Of a stretch of DNA of 64,000 nt, positions 11,282 to 22,795 are shown piece after piece. Position 1 is the stretch's first letter; each line of letters begins with the position of its first letter. Below the pieces are notes generated by a model. That model saw only the letters and a list, made by a program, of their open reading frames with translations, did no database searches and was not told the DNA's origin. Where the stretch lies: positions 17,050,001-17,114,000 of the forward strand of contig OY292275.1 in assembly GCA_958496175.1 (NCBI GenBank), given 5' to 3'. The position numbers and the translations under genes were made by a program. This stretch comes from Sisyra terminalis. Its lineage: Eukaryota > Arthropoda > Insecta > Neuroptera > Sisyridae.

Positions 11282-14200
11282 TTACGTATTTCCAATTTTC
11301 TTTTTCTTCTTTCCCTGTTTACGTTTTTTTGAATTCGATGCTATTTCTGGAATAAAAATTAACGATAACTATTAACAAAGAACTTTTGCATTTTGTTCTA
11401 CTTATACATAAATAGACGTTCTATAAATACATTTCCACAAAACATACAAATTGATGTCGCAAAAGAATGAGTAATCATAATTTTTTGCAAAAATACAATT
11501 TATATTTACTAAGACGCTCAGCTCTGAAAGTTAATCGATTATTGAAAAGCAGCATAATAAAAAGCGATGAGGAAATCCCAAAACTTTTGTGGGGAATTCC
11601 AACTTCTTTGGGTGCTTCTATCCCTGTGAATCTTTAATAAGCATATTTTTATGAAATAATCAAAGCCATTGTGCATATCTACTTATTATAAAATTCTACT
11701 GTTTGTCATTGCATTTTTATTTTCGATCCCATTTTGGAAAAGATACTAATCTTTTGAATCTGGAATAGCCCAACCGATTTCGATAAAATTTCATAGTTAG
11801 ATGAAACCTGTTGTTACACTTTAGTAGAATAAAAATCAAGGCTGTCAATATGAGGCTTGTAAGAAATGTACGGTCCGTGAAATAGATCAAACCTATAAAA
11901 TTAGCCTTCTCACTTATTTTTCACTTCGCTTCTAAGCATGTTATTTACTTATTTTGTATGTTTTTTTTCATTAAATAAAAACCAATTGATTATAATATAA
12001 AATTCTTGTTAAAAAAATAAAATTTAACTTACTTTTATTATTTTTTTGTCTGGTATTAATATTTCTTTTCAAGATCACCCTTTTCTTAACATTCCATTTG
12101 AACAATCCAGGCAATACATTTTGACTTTCATTATTTGGTAATATCACAGTACTATCTAGGGGTATCCATTTAGGAATTTCTTCGGAAATCTGTGTCTTTA
12201 GACTATGAATGTCCAACGTGGCTGCAGTCCTTGAAATTAATTTTTAAATCATATCAAATTAAGAATTTAGATTAAGGCATACTTACTCGTCGCTAACAGT
12301 TAATAAATTAGCAAAAGCTCCATACTTTGGTAATCGACAAAGTAAATAGTCTCCAACTTCTTTTTCTTGTAAGCTTTTCAGAATTATGTACAAAGAAGAT
12401 AATGATTCAACTGGATTGTAATTATGATGAAATATCGAGTCTTTGGAAATTTTTGTTGGGGTATTTTCTTGGCACATTATGATTTCCGAAGTCTTTGGGT
12501 CAATATAATCTTAAACAGTTTTTGAAAAAAAACGTTACAAGTCTTCCTTAATCAAAAATTATAAAACAAACATTTAATTAATGATGCAAAGGGATGAAAA
12601 AATAATGAAATCCAATTTCGAGTGTAATCACTTTTGGATTCGACTTCAGCCCCAAATTGTAATTGATATTCAATCTTTGGAGTCAAGACTAGGGGTTGAG
12701 TGCTCCCGTTTTGTAAAATCTGTAAAAATTCATTATATTTAACTACCTTTCACCTGACGGGCCATTCATAAATTATACAAAGCACTTTAGAGTGAAGAGG
12801 TATGAATTTCTTATTTTTTACTTTTCCTTACAAAATGGATATTATTTTGTGTTATTATCGCGAGAGGGTAGGTCTTAAAATTTGCCTTACATAATTTATG
12901 AATGTTCTCCAATATAAATAGTTCTTACCCTACAGGCATCTACATGTGACTTAACTATAATATTCACAGGGGTTTGTGTGCTATTTTTCAAAACTGTTGA
13001 GGCAGAATTAAGGGTCAGACTTTCGTCTTTTGGTCGTAAAACCCAACTACTATAGATCACATTTTTTTTCAAATTATCAGACCAATTTTTTTCACTTTCA
13101 GCATCATATGATTCTGGAAATCTAATTTATCAAAAGTTAAATACTAAACCATTTCAATTTTTAATTAATTAAATACTTACTTATATCCTTCGTTACAGCA
13201 AAGAGAATGCTTTATTACTTTTTTATAAATCATTTTATGTTTATGAAATTCATTAACATTTGAATGTTCCAATGGTTTATCGAAATATATCACTTTCTTA
13301 ACAACTGATTTACCTTGAACTGAAAAGAACGAATAAATTAATTTTCAATCAAATAAACTATTTTTAATAAAAGACCAGTTGTTGTACACGATTTTATTGA
13401 TATTGGAATATACCAAATTAAATTTTCTAAGTTAATCATTTGCTTAATGGAACTCAGCGGTATTACAACGTCAGTAAAATGTTCTTTTGCTAACTTTTCG
13501 GATAAATCATCTTGTTTCACTGAAAAAAAGTAAAAATTAGTTAAGTAATCGAATAGAAATTAAAGACCTTACCATCATTTTTACTATTGTCTGAAGTTGA
13601 TAATTCAGAAGGAAAAGAAAGAAAATATTTTTCACGAAGTGAAGTATCTAAATATGGAATATAGCCCTAGAAAAATTATAAATTTATAAAAATATTATAC
13701 AAGCGTACACAATAGCATTTGAAAATGTCTATGCTTAAATATAATTAAGAATGGTTTAAGAAATCGTATAAAATTGAGATTTTTTTCAAAACCATAGATA
13801 CGTGCAATAAATAACACATGTCGGACTATGCCTTTCGTGGCCCATTAGTTAAGAGTAATCCGTTTTTATGTTGCGGAAAGTTAACGAAGACCTGTGAAAT
13901 CTGAATAAGGCATTACTATGTGCTTCCTCACGTGTCGTCAAACATGGTACCACTCTTTCTTCATTTTCTTCTTTTGTGATTTAAAATTAATCGTGAATAA
14001 AAATAAAGCCCCACGTTTTCTTTTCTAAAGATAATAAAATATATTTACCATACTCGTTAAGTCGGAAATCTTGAACATTTCCATTGTTTTGCACTCATTG
14101 TGTAATGGAATCATGATATTTTTATTAGAATAAAATTGGGGGTACAAATTTAATCGATGAAGTCTCGAATTCCAAATGTGTTCCAAAATCTTTGTTGCAG

Positions 14201-14821
14201 ATGAATGAATATTTTTGAAATTCAATATCCCCGTCATTTCCCATTTATCCTTTACAAACTCCATATACTTTACTTGCTCTTCCTTGATTTTATCCTCCAA
14301 AGTCTAAAAATTTAGTTATATAAATCAAACAGTTATCAAGTAGCAAAAAATATATCTATACTTTGTAAACTTTTAAAGCATTTTGAATTTTCATTGGTAT
14401 ATTCATACTTGGTGGGTTACTTAAATTATAATTAGAAGTTAAATGTTTTAAGGCAATCAAACATTGCTCATGTTCGTTTTCGGTTAAAGATGCCAGCGAA
14501 GACTTTGGCAACTCTCGGTAACCGGGAATTTTATTAGACATTAAATCGTTGTTATTGTTAGCTTTAGCATTTTTAGTTTTCTTTTTCTTCGCGGATTTCG
14601 TATGTGTTTTATTTAATTTAATCGATTCTGCAACTAGAGACTCCAATGGTATGTTTACAGTAGGAATTTTGGAGATGGTTTCTTCTGATAAAAAATGAGG
14701 GATTTCATTCAATTCGGCAGGTTCTTGAATTCGCCTTAAAAATATTTTAAAATATAGTTGAATAATTAAAAATTAAGTTTGTTGAAAGTAACTACCAAAT
14801 TAAGTTTTTAAAATAATCCAT
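11282..14821 (-). CDS. Ice2: Little elongation complex subunit 2 (ICE2/NARG2), 11 exons
   Basis: Exons in transcript order: 14796-14821, 14362-14734, 14049-14303, 13573-13666, about 13388-13519, 13181-13319, 12929-13121, 12572-12719, 12287-12509, 12033-12229, 11282-11346. They sum to about 614 aa with consistent phases. The protein begins MDYFKNLIWRIQEP and has a lysine-rich patch early on. Exons 8-10 match the NARG2 C-terminal domain: LTPKIEYQLQFGAE (about residue 415), YIDPKTSEIIM, a LQEKEVGDYLL block and PKWIPLDSTVILP. It ends in a basic tail rich in Lys. In other animals ICE2 belongs to the little elongation complex that drives RNA polymerase II transcription of small nuclear RNA genes. 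Two donors are weak (GTTTGT after 12572; exon 5 could end at 13388 or 13376). The family call is recalled from the C-terminal blocks; the N-terminal half is not recognised on its own. Confidence 0.75.
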
Positions 14822-15125
14822 TGTAAGCCTTATTTATTGAGGTTATTTTGTATTGGAATTCTTATCATAATTATCAGATAAATTGAGATTTAACGATTTG
14901 TGCAAATATGGAAAATTATAGTAATTCTAACTATTTATAAATTATTAATAATTTGAATTCAAAAATGACATTTATCAAACTGCACCGATTGCACCGGATT
15001 GCACCATTGACAAATTGACTACACTGAAGTATTCTCTTTCATAAATGTCAAATAAAGACTCGAAAGCAACGTGTAGAGGTGCCTTCTATTTAATTTTTAT
15101 TAATTAATTAAAATAGTTTTTAGCG
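14822..15125. promoter_or_regulatory. Bidirectional ICE2 / ABCF3 promoter region
   Basis: The start codons of ICE2 (minus) and ABCF3 (plus) are separated by 304 bp. The region contains three near-tandem copies of TGCACCG/A at 14981-15007, each followed by GAT or a variant, which is the only ordered motif seen. Confidence 0.6.
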
Positions 15126-18100
15126 ATGGCTACATGTAGTGAATTTATAAAAAACGAATTTCCTCTTATAGACGACGATTTAAAGCAATATGTCGAAAGT
15201 AAGTACATCTTTTGCTTCATTAAAAGAAAACAAGGAAACCTAACATAATTTCTAATTCGTAGGCATATTGGAAAATGGGGCCGAAGACTTTGAAAATGTC
15301 GATGAAGTTTACGAAGCTGTGGGAGAAATTCTACAAGAAATTTCCAGTAATAAATCCGAAGATGACATTAAGTAAGGGATTTAATAAATATCGTAGACAT
15401 GCATTTACAATTTATAAAATATATTGCAGTTCAATGTTATACAAGACAGTCGGCCAAAGATGAACTATAAACATTGAAAATTGAACTGATGTTCAAGAAA
15501 AAATTTGTTATCTTATTACTTCCATATACCTATTTTTTAAGTTTTCCAAGTAATCTTTCTTAGTTGTAATCAAATAGTATTGAATATCTCCACAAATCTC
15601 ATGTTAGGATTTACTAAACAACTATTTATCGATCCTACTATGTTTACCAAGCATTTTGCTTCCTACTATGTAGCTAGAAAAGGATTCCTTGATTATCGAA
15701 ATGCGTATGGGGATAATATACCAAAAATTTTTGAATATAAATTCATTGTGACAATTTTTGTTACAACTATTAAATGAATTATCACCTAATAGTTGCGAAA
15801 AAATCTAACGATATTTACTGCCCATTGAGAATATTTACATTGCAATAAAAATACGTATCAACAGTTTTTCTAAAATGTTGTTTCACTATTAGTTTATAAT
15901 TCATTTTGATATTTAATATTGTACGAAATTTTATTAGCAATTAGTGTACAACCGAAACTAGTTTTTACGACTGAAACCGAATTTCGGCATCAGTTTCAGC
16001 CGAAACCGAAACTTCCATTTAAAGACTTTCGCAATTATAAGTAACGGTAACAAATAATTGCAAAAAAAGTTAAAAATAAAGTTGCTTTTTACCTAATTTG
16101 TTTAGGTACCCAAAACGAAAATACTCTTTCTTACATCTCAAAAACTAAATAATTTATCGTAAACTTAAGTCAGTTTTCTCTTGAACTGAAAAAAATATAT
16201 AAAATAGCTTTATGAAGCTTCAACTATGCATAAAAAAGAAATTTTAATGAATTGATAACTGATAAGATCAGTATTCATAATTAAAGGATCTAATATTAAA
16301 AGTGAGAAACAATAATTTCTCAACATTTTCATCTCACGAATTCGATTTCGATCGTAGTTTCGGCTTGAATCAGTTGAAACAGCCGAAACCGAAAGTTCGG
16401 TCGGACACTAATGGCAATACCCACATTTCAAACATAGTGAAAATATATGGCAAATATGGTACATTTTCAAAGTTAACAAAAAAATTCTTATTTGACAACT
16501 TTAAACATGTTTTTAATTATTTCGTTTGCTTTGCAGAGATATATGTGAGAAATTACTCAATATGTTAAAGCCGGACAGAACTTCAAAGATAAGTAATGGA
16601 GGAGCCAAAGTACTAAACGCACCTGTACACTTAGGTTCTCTACTGAACAATGTGGAAAACAATTTAGAAGAAATCAAAAGTATTTGGGTTGTTTCACGCG
16701 ATGATAATTTAGTAAGTTATACACAGTCTTTATTTTTGTATCATAAATTAAATCATATATTTTATATCATTTTCGTTTTCTGCTGACTTTATATACATTT
16801 ATTTGCTAACTTTGAAAGGTATTTTCAATAAAAAAATGAAAATTGTTCATATTAAGACATTCAATAGGCCAAGTGGCGGACTAAGGCTAAAACGGCCCTA
16901 GGCAACATTGTAATTCCGAGCTTATCACACTTGTCGACTTTATCAATCAACGTTTTGGCATAATTTGGATACGTTTCAATAATAATTATGAATGTTACGG
17001 TTTTTTCTTGTTAAATAAAAATTACCTATAAAAATTCAAAACCTAATTTTGTATCTCAAAAATTACGGCCCCTAGCCACGTGTCTAGGTTGCCGAGGTTT
17101 TAGTCCGCCCCTGAATAGGCTATATAATAAGTAATAGCTTCATAATAGAAAAATTAATTTGATTTATGAAATGATAAATTAAATAATGTTTATGATTTAT
17201 TTTGAAAAAATAAATCCATGTTTCACTTTCCCCATTTCATCCTCCTCTTTAGACTTGTGAAATTAGAATTTTTTTTATGTAATACTGTAACTTACAGAAA
17301 GTTGATTCAAAAAAGCTTGAAAAAGCAGAGGCAAAATTACAACAAAAGCAGGAAAAACGATCAAACGAAACAAGTCGCACACCAGCTGTCGCTCCAAAAT
17401 TGGAAACCGCCTCTGCCTCTCAAGTTGTTAGTAAAAAAGATAATAAAATGGAAATCAAAGGAACAAACAGAGCCCAAGACATTCGCATAGAGAACTTTGA
17501 CGTTGCTTTTGGGGATAGGTATGTTATCAAAATAATAAAATAATAATAAAAAACAACAATATATTTTTAGAGTATTACTACAAGGAGCAGATCTAGTTTT
17601 GGCTTTTGGTCGACGGTACGGGCTAGTTGGAAGAAATGGGCTGGGAAAAACAACGCTACTTCGAATGATATCAGGAGGACATCTTCGAATTCCGTCGCAT
17701 ATATCGATATTACACGTAGAACAAGAAGTTATTGGCGACGACACATTAGCTATCAATAGTGTATTAGAATGTGATGAGGAAAGAGAACGTCTTTTGGCTT
17801 TAGAAAAAGAACTGAATGCAAAAATGAATGCTGGGTAAAATTTATATTTGGCTAAAAAGAATTCTTAAGATTCAAGAATTCGCGAATAAATAATAAAACC
17901 AAAACATCAACAGAGCTTTGTATTTTTCCCACAAGAAATTGAAATGATGTCGATTCTTGAATCTTTAGGAATACTTTTAGTTAAGTTATAAAAAAATTAT
18001 AATTTTCATCTTCAGATCAACAGATCCTGAATTATCCAGTAAATTATCGGAAGTTTACGCACAACTGGAAAATATTGAATCGGATAAAGCGCCTGCAAAA

Positions 18101-19709
18101 GCGTCGGTTATATTGAATGGTTTAGGTTTTACCAATCAAATGCAATCACTGCCAACAAAAACATTTTCCGGAGGTTGGAGAATGCGATTAGCGTTAGCTA
18201 GGGCTTTATTTTCGAGACCTGATCTTCTTTTACTCGATGAACCGACTAACATGTTGGACATTAAAGCTATTATATGGTTGGAAACTTATTTACAAAATTG
18301 GCCCACAACTCTATTGGTTGTTTCTCACGATCGAAATTTCTTAGACACAGTGCCAACAGATATTTTATACTTACATTCACAACGGATTGAGACTTATAGG
18401 TTTGAATTATTACTATACTGTTGGATATTTTTTTCTATTTTCTTTATTTTATAGAGGTAATTACGAACAGTTCGAAAAGACAAAAACTGAAAAACACAAA
18501 AATCAACAGCGAGAATTTGAAGCACAACAGCAACATAGAGCACATGTTCAAGTATTTATTGACCGTTTTCGATATAATGCGAATCGAGCGGCTTCTGTAC
18601 AGTCCAAAATTAAAATGCTAGAAAAATTGTATGTAATTTACATTTGAGACGAAAAAAGAATTATATCTGTATTTATTTTCTAGGCCAGAATTAAAACCAA
18701 TTGAAAAAGAACAGGACGTGGTTCTCAAATTTCCAGAAACAGAACAGCTTTCACCTCCAATAATTCAATTGGATGAAGTCGGATTTGCTTATGTTTCTGG
18801 TAAACAAATATTCAGTAAAGTGAATTTATGTGCTACTATGGAATCAAGAATATGTATAGTAAGTATTCTTTTAAAACTTAATTGCTGAATCGAGTTTATG
18901 ATTTTTTCATTGCTTATTAGGTCGGTGATAATGGTGCTGGTAAAACCACATTGTTAAAAATCATAATGGGATTGTTAACTCCAACATCTGGAAATCGACA
19001 AGTTCATCGGAATTTAAAATTTGGTTATTTCAGTCAGCATCATGTGGATCAATTAGATATGAATGTAAATTCAGTCGAATTGTTACAGTCAACGTATCCA
19101 GGTACTGAATTTAACGAAATTACTATTTGAAGTTTATTTATTACCTAAGTCAAATTGTAGGTAAACCGATTGAAGAATATCGAAGACAACTCGGTAGTTT
19201 CGGAGTTTCCGGTGATTTAGCTCTTCAAACTGTAGGAAGTCTATCGGGAGGACAAAAATCTCGAGTAGCCTTTGCACGAATGTGTATGGGAAACCCAAAT
19301 TTCCTAGTACTTGACGAACCTACAAATCATTTAGATATCGAATCAATCGAGGCTTTAGGAAAAGCTATCAACAAATATACGGTAAATTTAAACAACCATA
19401 AGTTAAAAAGGAAGCGATAAGAAAATATTGATTCGGTTCCAGAATTTTTTTTTTTTAAATTCTGAGTAATATATATTGTTTTCTAGTCTACCGGAACCAA
19501 CATTCCCTTATCTATATCCTTAAACAAATTAATTTCAATTAGATAATTTTCAGGGTGGAGTAATACTGGTTTCCCACGACGAACGATTAATTCGCATGAT
19601 TTGCAAAGAGCTGTGGGTATGTGGCAACGGTTCCGTAGTCAGTATCGAAGGTGGATTTGACGAATACCGCAAAATTGTAGAAAAAGAACTTGAAATGCAA
19701 AATAAATAA
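15126..19709 (+). CDS. ABCF3: ATP-binding cassette subfamily F member 3, 11 exons
   Basis: Exons: 15126-15198, 15263-15371, 16537-16711, 17298-17518, 17571-17834, 18016-18399, 18455-18628, 18684-18858, 18921-19101, 19161-19381, 19554-19709. Together they encode 710 aa; human ABCF3 is 709. It begins MATCSEFIKNEFPLIDDD, like the vertebrate protein. There are two soluble ABC domains and no membrane segments. NBD1 has Walker A GRNGLGKTT (residues 213-221), signature SGGWRMRLALARAL, Walker B LLLLDEPTNMLD and switch His in VVSHDRNF. NBD2 has GDNGAGKTT, LSGGQKSRVAFARM, FLVLDEPTNHLD and LVSHDERL. All catalytic motifs are intact. ABCF proteins associate with ribosomes and translation control; Gcn20 is the yeast relative. 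Introns 2 and 3 carry MITEs. One donor (GTTTGA at 18400) is non-consensus, but the frame across it matches the family. Confidence 0.97.
15942..16410. mobile_element. hAT-like MITE in ABCF3 intron 2
   Basis: The left end TAGTGTACAACCGAA mirrors the right end, which reads TAGTGTCCGACCGAA on the minus strand. Inside both ends are several copies of GCCGAAACCGAAA-type blocks. The 8-bp flanks agree at 6 of 8 positions (TTAGCAAT / ATGGCAAT), as in an old hAT target duplication. No coding sequence is present. Confidence 0.6.
16870..17113. mobile_element. Short hAT-type MITE in ABCF3 intron 3
   Basis: The ends CAAGTGGCGGACTAA and, inverted, CAGGGGCGGACTAAA are related terminal inverted repeats of hAT type. 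Inner blocks (GGCCCTAGGCAAC / GGCAACCTAGACACG) extend the similarity. The direct repeat AATAGGC flanks both sides (16863-16869 and 17114-17120). At 244 bp it is non-autonomous. Confidence 0.75.
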
Positions 19710-19765
19710 ATTCAATTCATTTAGCTGAAAATTATATGTTTATACAATAATATATTTAATCGCTT

Positions 19766-19771
19766 AATAAA
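19766..19771 (+). other. ABCF3 polyadenylation signal
   Basis: AATAAA, 57 bp after the ABCF3 stop codon; the only good hexamer close to the stop. Confidence 0.6.
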
Positions 19772-22700
19772 CTATTGTCTAAAAAAAGAATCAATCTATT
19801 TTTATAAATCAAATTTTTCATTATATTTGTAAGTTATTTATTGTCTAAATTATGTGAACAAATAACAAGTGTTGCAATTAGCTTTCTGTAATCAGTTATA
19901 TTTACAGTTTCGTTAACTTATTGTTACAGATTATGATTGTTATTTCAAATTGCTTTTTTTATTATTCGAGCCTAGGCGTTTTCAATGTATCAGTTTCAAT
20001 ATTAATAAACTAAGGTAATAAAATGGTTTAAAATTATAATTTTTTTTAAATATTTTTAATTAACAGTATTGAAACTTTCAAAAAACTAAACAAATACGTC
20101 GTTTGATGAGTAAAAAAATATACTTTTTCGGGTTAAATATAAGAAAAATATAAAAGTTTTTCTTTTCAATATAATAATTAGCTAATACAAATTAAAGTTG
20201 AAGGACATCGCGGCGCGAATGTATAATTACATTATACATTTGTCGCAATATTATGCATCAACACATCAATTTATTTGAATCAACCAAATTTCTGTGCATA
20301 GGTTTTTTGCAACATAGATTTTATTGAGAATTAAACATAATTAATTCAAGGTTGGATTTTATCAAATTAATACTTTGTTAATTGCACTAAATAATGCATA
20401 TGCCTTAAATAAATTACAGCATGGTTTTAATTTAAAACTTTTTGAGCAACATATTGTGTTAGTTAGCTTCAAAGAAACACGAAGAGAAATAAGTTTTAAG
20501 GAAATAAATTAAATGAATAAAATACTTAAAAAAATACCCTTTCTATAATTATGTAATATAATTTTAGTTTCATCAAAAATGCTTTTTCAATGGTATATAA
20601 AATTCTTATATGGTAAATACAATTGAGCATTAACTTAGGACTAGTTAAATTAGAAATAGAAAATATATACAAAGTTCCCATGTTTTTAAAGACCAACCTT
20701 GATTTAAATGCAATTCGTTTGTTTGAAGTTCACATGGTGTTGCACTCTTATTACTATTGTTGTTTGCACTTTATGTATATAATAAATAGTTTCATATATC
20801 TAGAAGAAGAAAAAAATTAAATATCGTAAAATAGGTTTACAGAATAAATGACATAATATTTAACACTGTTCATTATTTTTTTACAAGTTTTTACATTTGT
20901 AACAACAAATTTATGGTAACTGAACTCTTAGTGTGAGTAGTTAACAATCCTTTGGAAATCTAATTCCACAAAAGTGCAAGTGAATTATTTTGTGTAATAT
21001 CCGATGCAAAAATTTTTTGTATGAAATTTCTTATCGCACGTTACACTACAGATACTTGGTGAATAAGAACTAGGCCAAACAGGCTTATAACAGTAGTCAT
21101 ATGTGTAGCTCAATGCAATTATATTCGTTACGTATGTTTACTACCGTATTTCTATGCATAGTACTACGGTGTAAACCTGTTCTGATTATAAGAAGAGAAG
21201 AGTGACCACACAAATTGAACCATAATGAAATATTTATTCTCATAGCGTTTAAAAGATATATTAAGTAATATACTACTACCTTTTTTCTTTTAATTTTTTG
21301 AAGTCATACGAGCAAATATTTAAAATACGTTGGAATGGAAGTGAAGAATGAAAGGTAGATTATTTGTCTCAATTTATTAAGGAAAGAAACTTCGTTCCAA
21401 CCGGATGATCACCGAGACTTCGTTTTTTACTATTGACTACATTTTCATAATATTAACTATTATTTTATAGTTGAAATTCACTATTAATAAATAATTTTAG
21501 ACCAAACTTTTGCATTAGATATTACAAACAATATTGGGTACAGCAAGTGCAGAAATGGTGACACACTTAACATGCATGCATGGTGGTGACTTTCAACCGT
21601 TTAATGATTCATGAACGTATTACAGAGTGTTAACTCTCGACTATTGATACAAAAGGATAAAAAACATTACTATCCACATTATTATTTTTTCTTAACAGTT
21701 GAGAATTAATACCTTTAAAAAGCACTATATCACTTCATGTCGAGCTGTATTCGCTCACCAGATATCCCTCCCTTTCCGCATACACTATACAATCTACTGT
21801 TATATTTTGATTCAATTGAACGCATTATTTTTTAAATTTTACTACAATAAATTTCAGTCAAAACCTTCTAGATTTAATTTTACAGAACAGTAATATTGCG
21901 ACGGGCTTAATGGCTTTTTAGAAATTGTTAAACTGTGCTAAAACTATTGCACAACGTTTCAAGGAAAACTTTAATCTTCGTTTTTAATTCTAGAGAGGAG
22001 GCTAGGTTTATGTTCTAGACTCGTAATAATTTAATTGGTTTTTGGTAAACTAATATTCAAGTAATTTATTTTTATTATTACATACAATTTGCATAAATTG
22101 ATTTCTGTAAAATTAGTTGTTAAATATATCAATAAAATTGCATGCAAATTAAATGCTCAATCAACGCAATTTTACTGTTTCAAATAACATTCCGACAAAT
22201 GTTCGCATAAAAAAATCAAAAGTTATTCCAAATAAAATGTTAGTTTCCTTTAAAGCATTGGTAATAAAACTAACTTTCGATTCAAACTATGGATAAGACT
22301 GGATTTGTAACAATCAATAGAATTTTTTTCAATAAAATTTGATAATGTATAAGAAATATAAAGGAAATGAAACATGATATGTTTCAACAATCCATACATT
22401 CAATGTTACTATGTCCAATTGTCTAATTAAAGCTATAGATAATCTCCAAGAAATTTCATGAAATTAAAAATCATTTCAAGAAAACCATTTGAGAGTCTAA
22501 ATAAATAACGTGAACTCTTTAAGTATTGTATTCATTTTCAACGTTAAGCGGTCATTTGACTATTAAAATAAAGTAGTTTTGAAGTGCTTCCGTAAAATAC
22601 TGCCAATATATAAAAAAAATTGTCTCAATCCTTTTTTAATATATAATAATATATACTTTTTTATAATTTTACCTTTACATAAAACTATTTTATTTTTATA

Positions 22701-22795
22701 TCACGATTTTTTAACTTATGTACACCTGATTATTTTCGCAATACCGAAGTATACTTGAAAAAAAGTTTCATCGTTCGCCGAAAACTAAGCCGATG
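19772..22795. other. Intergenic gap between convergent ABCF3 and WIP
   Basis: No gene is recognised. The right part should hold the WIP 3' UTR. A near-perfect hairpin (arms AATGTATAAT / ATTATACATT inside GCG/CGC) sits at about 20217-20251. The remainder is A/T-rich without a supported frame. Confidence 0.55.

Noticed and set aside
16302..16568. Open frame overlapping ABCF3 exon 3
   Set aside because: Its upstream half is MITE sequence, and its frame is not the one joined by the ABCF3 splice sites.
20217..20251. Short hairpin in the ABCF3-WIP gap as a terminator or RNA gene
   Set aside because: A/T-rich palindromes of this size are common by chance here, and RNA polymerase II genes do not end at such hairpins.
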